Source of the DNA: Dehalococcoidia bacterium
Lineage (GTDB): Bacteria; Chloroflexota; Dehalococcoidia; GIF9; AB-539-J10
Assembly: GCA_009619075.1 (NCBI GenBank)
Contig: WJOY01000013.1
Coordinates: 1-42,602 of the forward strand
DNA length: 42,602 nucleotides
Direction: 5' to 3'
Notes under the pieces: model-generated
Seen by the model: the letters and a program-made list of their open reading frames with translations, nothing else
What the model was told of the DNA's origin: nothing
Database searches by the model: none
Made by a program: the position numbers and the translations under genes
In this document: one piece after another, positions 36,754 through 42,602 of the stretch
Numbering within the stretch: the stretch's first letter is position 1
Layout: each line of letters starts with the position of its first letter

Positions 36754-38955
36754 TTATTTATTATAATCGGAATAGCGACCGCCCTTATTAGGCGAATGAG
36801 TATGATGATAGTTTGGCTGCCTCTGCCAACGATGTTCAGAGGCTAAGGAATCCTTCACTTTAGCACCGGGTATGCGAGAAAATCCTTCAACCACTGCTTT
36901 ACGTGATAAGTTTATCCTGCCTAACTCGTCAATCCCAATGACTTTGACCATTATCTCATCACCAACTCTAACCACGTCTTCAACTTTAGCTACATGATAA
37001 TCAGCAAGCTCACTGATATGGACTAGGCCTTCCTTGCCCGGGAAGATTTCTACCATGGCGCCAAAGTTCAGCAGCCTCGTTACTCTTCCAGTATAAATAT
37101 CCCCTGGTTTCGCTTCCTGGGTTAAATCTTCTATCATTTTGATCGCCTTTTGGACTGCCTCCTCACTGGGGGAGCCAACAATAACCGTGCCATCACTCCT
37201 TACGTCTATAGTTGTTTTGGTCTCCTCCGTAATGGATCTTATGGTTCTACCTCCAGGGCCAATAACATTGCCAATCTTGCTTGCAGCAATAGTTATCTCA
37301 TGTATCCTGGGAGCGTAGGGGCTAATTCCGGGGCGGCTAGTACTGATAGTTTGTGCCATCTTGTCCAATATCTCCAAGCGAGCCTGGCGAGCTTGGGTTA
37401 GGGATTCAGCTAGAATTTTGGAGTCCACACCAGCAACTTTAATATCAAGCTGCAAGGCCGTAATTCCCCTAGATGTGCCAGCAACTTTAAAATCCATGTC
37501 ACCACAGGCATCTTCTATACCCTCAATATCAGTTAGGATAACATGCTCCCCATTCTCCCCGGTGACCAGCCCCATAGCTATTCCAGCTACTGGTGCCTTG
37601 ATAGGTACGCCAGCATCCATTAATGAAAGGGTTGAACCGCAGGTACTGGCCATAGATGTGCTCCCATTAGAGCTAAGCACTTCGGAAACCAAACGAACAG
37701 TGTAAGGGAAATCCTCTTCCGAAGGTAGTATTGGCCTAATAGCCCGCTCCCCTAGAGCGCCATGCCCAATTTCGCGCCTCCCTGGCGACCCTGCTCGTTT
37801 TACCTCGCCCGAGGAGAACGGAGGAAAATTATAATGGTGCATGAAGCGTTTGGTTTCTGCCAAGCCTAAACCATCCAATAACTGCTCCTGTCTTGCCGAC
37901 CCCAGGGTGGTGATAGTCAAAGTTTGTGTTCCTCCCCGGGCGAATAGACCCGAGCCGTGAGCACGAGGTAGAAGGCCAACTTCACAGTGGATAGGGCGAA
38001 TTTCATCAGCCCGTCGGCCATCCACATGCCGTTTTCCCTGCAAAATCCTCTTCCTTATCTCTGCTTTAAGCCGGGCTTCAAAGGCAAAATCCACCTCTTC
38101 CTCGGAGAAAGAGTCAATTAACTTCTGTTTCGCTTCATCCCTAAGCGATGCTAAAACTTGCTCTCGCCCTAATTTTCCTGGTTGCCCTAGAGCTTCGTTC
38201 AGCTTGTCACCAAGCAAAGTAGAGATATGAGCTGAGAGTTCAGGAGCAACCTCTCTAGCTTTGACTTCCACTTTGGGTTTGCCATAAGCTTGCTGCAGCT
38301 CCTCCTGGAGTTTAATAATCTCTTGGTTAGCTTCATGCCCAAATTCGATTGCTTCAAGCGCTAAGCTCTCAGAGGCCTCTTTGGCGCCTGCCTCCACCAT
38401 CACTATATCTTGCCTAGTGCTAGCGACAGCTACATCGAGCAAACAGTTTTCAATTTGGGGCAAAGTGGGATTTAGAACCAAATTATCATCTATGTAGCCA
38501 ATATGCACTGCTGATACCGGACCTGAAAATGGAATATCAGATATAGTTAAGGCTGCTGAGGCACCGATAAGGGCGCAAATATCAGGGTCATTTTCCTTGT
38601 CGACGGAGAGCACCGTAGCTATAACTTGTAGCTCGTGGTTAAATTCCTTGAGAAGAAGTGGTCTTAAGCATCGATCGATAAACCGGCAGGTTATAATTGC
38701 TCCCTCAGTGGGGCGTCCTTCTCGCCTGAAGAAACTACCTGGTATTTTACCCGCTGCGTACAGTTTTTCTTCATAGTCCACTGTTAGGGGCACGAAGCCC
38801 ATCCTCTCTGTAGGCTCATTGGCAGCACAGGCAGTGACCAACACCACTGTATCCCCATAACGGACAACGACAGCACCATTCGCCTGCTGTGCGAGTTTCC
38901 CTATTTCGATGGTAAGTATTCGACCGGCTATTGTGCGCTCAAAAATTTGAGACAT
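36754..38955 (-). CDS. pnp: Polyribonucleotide nucleotidyltransferase
   Basis: GKIPGSFFRREGRPTE, RPLLLKEF, KH/S1 domains IGPGGRTIRSITEET, GKEGLVHISELADYHV. Confidence 0.96.
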   Translation of the reverse strand: MSQIFERTIAGRILTIEIGKLAQQANGAVVVRYGDTVVLVTACAANEPTERMGFVPLTVDYEEKLYAAGKIPGSFFRREGRPTEGAIITCRFIDRCLRPLLLKEFNHELQVIATVLSVDKENDPDICALIGASAALTISDIPFSGPVSAVHIGYIDDNLVLNPTLPQIENCLLDVAVASTRQDIVMVEAGAKEASESLALEAIEFGHEANQEIIKLQEELQQAYGKPKVEVKAREVAPELSAHISTLLGDKLNEALGQPGKLGREQVLASLRDEAKQKLIDSFSEEEVDFAFEARLKAEIRKRILQGKRHVDGRRADEIRPIHCEVGLLPRAHGSGLFARGGTQTLTITTLGSARQEQLLDGLGLAETKRFMHHYNFPPFSSGEVKRAGSPGRREIGHGALGERAIRPILPSEEDFPYTVRLVSEVLSSNGSTSMASTCGSTLSLMDAGVPIKAPVAGIAMGLVTGENGEHVILTDIEGIEDACGDMDFKVAGTSRGITALQLDIKVAGVDSKILAESLTQARQARLEILDKMAQTISTSRPGISPYAPRIHEITIAASKIGNVIGPGGRTIRSITEETKTTIDVRSDGTVIVGSPSEEAVQKAIKMIEDLTQEAKPGDIYTGRVTRLLNFGAMVEIFPGKEGLVHISELADYHVAKVEDVVRVGDEIMVKVIGIDELGRINLSRKAVVEGFSRIPGAKVKDSLASEHRWQRQPNYHHTHSPNKGGRYSDYNK

Positions 38956-38956
38956 A

Positions 38957-39223
38957 TTATTTCCTCAAACCTAATCTGGCGGTAAGTGAGTAATATCGTT
39001 CCGGGTCTGTCTTATTAAGGTACTTCAGTAGTCGTCTGCGCTGCCCTAGCAGTTTAAGAAGAGCATGGCGCGAGTGTTGGTCGTGGGAATGCGCCTTGAG
39101 GTGTTCCATTAATTGCTTTACCCTTTCAGTAAGCAATGCCACCTGAACTTCAACCGACCCAGTATCATCCTCACTAAGCCTAAATTGTGTAAAAATATCG
39201 CCTTTCTTTTCTTTTTCTAGCAT
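38957..39223 (-). CDS. rpsO: 30S ribosomal protein S15
   Basis: DTGSVEVQVALLTERVKQLMEHLKAHSHDQHSRHALLKLLGQRRRLLKYL; start trimmed to MLEKEKK. Confidence 0.95.
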   Translation of the reverse strand: MLEKEKKGDIFTQFRLSEDDTGSVEVQVALLTERVKQLMEHLKAHSHDQHSRHALLKLLGQRRRLLKYLNKTDPERYYSLTARLGLRK

Positions 39224-39408
39224 ATAACCCCTCAATCTAATATAATATGGCACATTATATCACAGCAGGAAAATCCCTGTATAGGATGAGGTAAGATAGT
39301 AGTATCCTCCTCACCTGCCCTTTTTTTAAGAAGTAAAGACTATCAAGTATACCAATAAATTGACCAAAAAATTATAACAGTCTATAATTTGCCACGAAGG
39401 CACCCTCA

Positions 39409-40821
39409 ATGCATGAGAGTTGCGGCATCTTTGGAGTTTATGCTCACAGAATAGACATAGCTCGTCTCATCTTCTTTGGACTTTTTGCTCTCCAGCACCG
39501 CGGTCAAGAAAGCGCTGGCATCGCTGTCAGCAATGGTAGTGAAATAAAAATACACACTAAAATGGGGTTGGTTTCCCAGGCGTTCACAGAAAGTGACCTT
39601 GCTCAACTCAAAGGATATATCGGCATCGGGCATAACCGCTACTCTACTGCAGGCTCAAGCAAACCAGCCAATGCCCAACCTATTATAGCGAAATCAGAAG
39701 GGTTGACCCTTGCTTTAGCGCATAATGGTAATATTCTCAATGCCAAGTTACTCCGTGACGAGCTCCACGTGGATGGCTATAGCTTCCATACCTCCTCTGA
39801 TTCCGAAGTCATCGCCAACCTAATTTTGGCCTCTCCTGGCAAAAGCTGGGAGGAAAGAATTAGACACGCTATGTACCGCCTCCAAGGAGCTTATTCGCTG
39901 GTAATCATGACCCAGAATAAGCTCATTGGGGTTCGTGACCCTATGGGTGTTCGCCCACTCTGTTTGGGAACTGTTGATAACGGCTGGGTAATCGCCTCGG
40001 AAAGCTGTGCCCTAGACCACATAGGCGCCCAGTTCACCAAGGAAATCAAACCTGGGGAAATTGTGGTTATCAATGCCGATGGAGTAAAGAGTTTTAAGGG
40101 CAAGAATGATAAAAAGGCTTTATGCATTTTCGAATATATCTATTTCGCCCGCCCTGACAGCATCATCCAAGGTAAACTGCTTTACCCAGCAAGACAAGCC
40201 ATGGGTGAAATATTAGCTCAAGAATACCCTGTTGAGGCTGATCTGGTCATGGGTATTCCCGACTCAGCTACTGCTGCTGGCATTGGCTATTCTCATGTTT
40301 CAGGCATCCCCTATTGTGAAGGCTTACTTAAGAACCGCTATGTGGGACGCACCTTTATTGAGCCTGATCAAAGGCTGAGAGAGCTTGGCGTTCAGTTAAA
40401 ATTCAATCCCCTCTCCCGGATAATCTCTGGAAAACGATTGGTGGTCGTTGATGACAGTATCGTTCGCGGTACCACCACCCCTCGGGTAGTCAATTTACTA
40501 AGGAAAGCCGGTGCTAAAGAGGTGCATCTTCGTATTTGTGCTCCACCTATTCGCCATCCCTGCTTCTTGGGTGTGGATATGGCCACCGAATGGGAACTCA
40601 TCGCTGCCAGAAAGACTACCCCGGAAATCAGGGATTACCTCTGTGCTGACTCGCTTGGTTACCTTAGCCTCGACGGCTTGATTCGAGCTGTTGATCTGCC
40701 CAGAGAGATTTTTTGCCTGGCTTGCTTCACTGGAGACTATCCCATTCCAGTGCAGATGGGAATGGATAAGCTAGCCCTGGAAACGATGCCCGAAGAGGAA
40801 CCCATTGGAAGCCAGAAGTAA
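39409..40821 (+). CDS. purF: Amidophosphoribosyltransferase
   Basis: CGIFGVYAHRIDIARLIFFGLFALQHRGQESAGIAV, VVVDDSIVRGTTTPRVV. Confidence 0.96.
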   Translation: MHESCGIFGVYAHRIDIARLIFFGLFALQHRGQESAGIAVSNGSEIKIHTKMGLVSQAFTESDLAQLKGYIGIGHNRYSTAGSSKPANAQPIIAKSEGLTLALAHNGNILNAKLLRDELHVDGYSFHTSSDSEVIANLILASPGKSWEERIRHAMYRLQGAYSLVIMTQNKLIGVRDPMGVRPLCLGTVDNGWVIASESCALDHIGAQFTKEIKPGEIVVINADGVKSFKGKNDKKALCIFEYIYFARPDSIIQGKLLYPARQAMGEILAQEYPVEADLVMGIPDSATAAGIGYSHVSGIPYCEGLLKNRYVGRTFIEPDQRLRELGVQLKFNPLSRIISGKRLVVVDDSIVRGTTTPRVVNLLRKAGAKEVHLRICAPPIRHPCFLGVDMATEWELIAARKTTPEIRDYLCADSLGYLSLDGLIRAVDLPREIFCLACFTGDYPIPVQMGMDKLALETMPEEEPIGSQK

Positions 40822-41827
40822 GCAAACCTATGCTCTCGCTGGCGTCAATATTGAGGCAGCCGATAAGATAAAAAAAATAATCGCCAGGCAAGCTCAATCC
40901 ACCTTTCGCCCTCAAGTCCTCAATTTTGGCTCCTTCGGCAGTATGTTTCAAATTAAAGGATATGATGAGCCTGTTTTAGTCTCCAGTGTAGATGGAGTAG
41001 GCACTAAGCTCAAGATCGCTTCGCTCTTAGATAAGAATGATACTGTGGGCATTGATATCGTTAACCATTGTGTTAACGACATTCTCTGCTGTGGTGCCGA
41101 GCCACTTTTCTTCCTCGACTATATTGCTATGGGTAAACTCGTGCCCCAGCAAATAGAGGCTATTATTACAGGCATAGCTCAAGCTTGTCAGGAAATTGGC
41201 TGCTCCTTAATCGGCGGTGAAACTGCTGAGATGCCCGGCATTTATTCCCAAGGGAGCTATGATTTGGTTGGCTTTATTGTTGGAGTGGTAGAAAAGGCAA
41301 GTATTATTGATGGCAGTCCCATAAATGCAGGCGATGTAATTCTTGGCTTGCCATCCTCTGGCTTACATACCAACGGCTACTCGTTAGTGCGAAGAGTTTT
41401 TAGAATAGATGATAACCCCTCCTGCCTAAATAACTTCTATCCCGAGCTGGGAAAAACATTAGGCGAGGAATTGCTCCAAGTCCACCGCTGCTATTATCCT
41501 GAGCTTAAACCGATCTTATCCTTAATTAAAGGTTTAGCTCATGTTACCGGTGGGGGGGTTATGGGAAATGTGCCCCGCATTCTACCTGAAGGCCTTGTTG
41601 CTCATCTTCATAAAGGCTCCTGGAATATACCCCCTATCTTCAAACTTATTCAGAAGCAGGGAGATATTGAGGAGGCAGAAATGTATCGCGTGTTCAACAT
41701 GGGAATAGGCATGACCATTGTGTGCTCACCACAACAAGTAACTAAATTGACTGCTGTTTTACCTCAAGCTAAGGTTATTGGTGAGGTTGTTAAAACGCAG
41801 GAGAGACAAAGAGTAATTATACGTTAA
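40805..41827 (+). CDS. purM: Phosphoribosylformylglycinamidine cyclo-ligase
   Basis: YALAGVNIEAADKIKKII, SSVDGVGTKLKIA, GGETAEMPGIYSQGSYDLVGFIVG, HVTGGG. Confidence 0.96.
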   Translation: MEARSKQTYALAGVNIEAADKIKKIIARQAQSTFRPQVLNFGSFGSMFQIKGYDEPVLVSSVDGVGTKLKIASLLDKNDTVGIDIVNHCVNDILCCGAEPLFFLDYIAMGKLVPQQIEAIITGIAQACQEIGCSLIGGETAEMPGIYSQGSYDLVGFIVGVVEKASIIDGSPINAGDVILGLPSSGLHTNGYSLVRRVFRIDDNPSCLNNFYPELGKTLGEELLQVHRCYYPELKPILSLIKGLAHVTGGGVMGNVPRILPEGLVAHLHKGSWNIPPIFKLIQKQGDIEEAEMYRVFNMGIGMTIVCSPQQVTKLTAVLPQAKVIGEVVKTQERQRVIIR

Positions 41828-41863
41828 GAGGCTGAGTAATTCTTTCGAGAGGAGTGTGGGACT

Positions 41864-42304
41864 ATGAATAAGTTAAGAAAACGGGACAAAATGGTAGTAA
41901 TTCTGCTTTTGATTGCAAGCCTTGTATGCCTTGTGGTAGGTTTCCAATCTTTCCATTCAGCAAGAACATACTCCTGCAAAGCGTACGAGGCGATCGGGGA
42001 AGAATTAGACCACGAATGGGAGCTGCAAAATGAGGTTTCCGAACAGATCGCGTATCAAAAATCACACCCCGAAGATACCGCCCTCTCCCGTGTCAACTTT
42101 TTATCCATCATCCTGGCAGAAGAAGCATGCCGCCTATCCCAAATGAAGATTTTAGTGAATCAATCGGCATCAACAACAAATTTTGCTAAGGCAGCCTTTC
42201 TACTAGCTATAGTAGGCTGGCTCGGGGCGGTCACAGGATGGTTGTACGCTTTCAGAAAGACGAATGTTAAAAAATTGACATCTGCAAACAAAAGCAAAGG
42301 GTAA
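41864..42304 (+). CDS. Small two-TM hypothetical protein between purM and purH
   Basis: 146 aa; TM-like segments MVVILLLIASLVCLVVGF and AAFLLAIVGWLGAVTGWLYAF; in line with the pur operon. Confidence 0.7.
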   Translation: MNKLRKRDKMVVILLLIASLVCLVVGFQSFHSARTYSCKAYEAIGEELDHEWELQNEVSEQIAYQKSHPEDTALSRVNFLSIILAEEACRLSQMKILVNQSASTTNFAKAAFLLAIVGWLGAVTGWLYAFRKTNVKKLTSANKSKG

Positions 42305-42325
42305 TAATAAATTGAAGGGGGGATT

Positions 42326-42602
42326 ATGCGTGCCATTATAAGCGTTTCAAATAAGTCAGGCGTAGCTGATTTCGCTCGAGGTTTGCAGGAGCTAGGCGTC
42401 GAGATTTTCAGCACCGGCGGCACTAAGAAGTCACTGGAAGGGGCTGGGATAAAAGTCCACAGTATTTCGGAGCTTACCGGATTCCCCGAAATCCTTGATG
42501 GCAGGGTGAAGACGCTTCACCCTGCGGTTCATGGTGGCATTCTGGCAAGGCGCGACTTACCTCAACACTTAGCTGAGCTGGCTAAAAACCACATCGAAAC
42601 TA
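42326..42602 (+). CDS. purH: Bifunctional AICAR formyltransferase/IMP cyclohydrolase, N-terminal part (runs off window)
   Basis: [77 protein letters not shown]. Confidence 0.95.
   Translation, partial: MRAIISVSNKSGVADFARGLQELGVEIFSTGGTKKSLEGAGIKVHSISELTGFPEILDGRVKTLHPAVHGGILARRDLPQHLAELAKNHIET

Noticed and set aside
39254-39408. Possible regulatory RNA or terminator between rpsO and purF (aggatgaggt…atcctcctcacctgcccttttttt)
   Set aside because: Stem pairings are ambiguous and weak despite the T tract; not supported without folding or comparative data.

Overview
The window is mostly a conserved housekeeping backbone that looks like Dehalococcoidia/Chloroflexota (judged from gene order and protein character; not searched): cmk-plsC-ispH, HIT, miaB-yajC-nadA-nadC, an ECF nickel/cobalt transporter, a Zn/Mn-type ABC transporter with CooT and Fur proteins, dtd, nusA-ylxR-infB-rbfA, an inositol-lipid-like cluster, purA, dapA-asd-dapB, pnp-rpsO, and purF-purM-(orphan)-purH. 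At the left end is an accessory segment of about 8.6 kb. It carries a C45-type acyltransferase/amidohydrolase, a complete Liv-type ABC transporter, a decayed DUF5058-like membrane gene, an M20 peptidase and a decayed integrase-core transposase. This segment is flanked by a truncated, partly diverged copy of cmk (1-~140) and the intact cmk (8722-9393), which looks like integration with target duplication. The other main signal is a family of short palindromic repeats. Copies sit between genes and, in frame, inside ispH, miaB and nadC, adding about 15-18 residues to each. Further structures include a 48-bp near-perfect palindrome between livK and livH, a three-way-junction repeat downstream of cmk, and an intrinsic-terminator-like hairpin in the nusA leader. 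All calls come from reading the sequence and the supplied ORFs; no database search was run.
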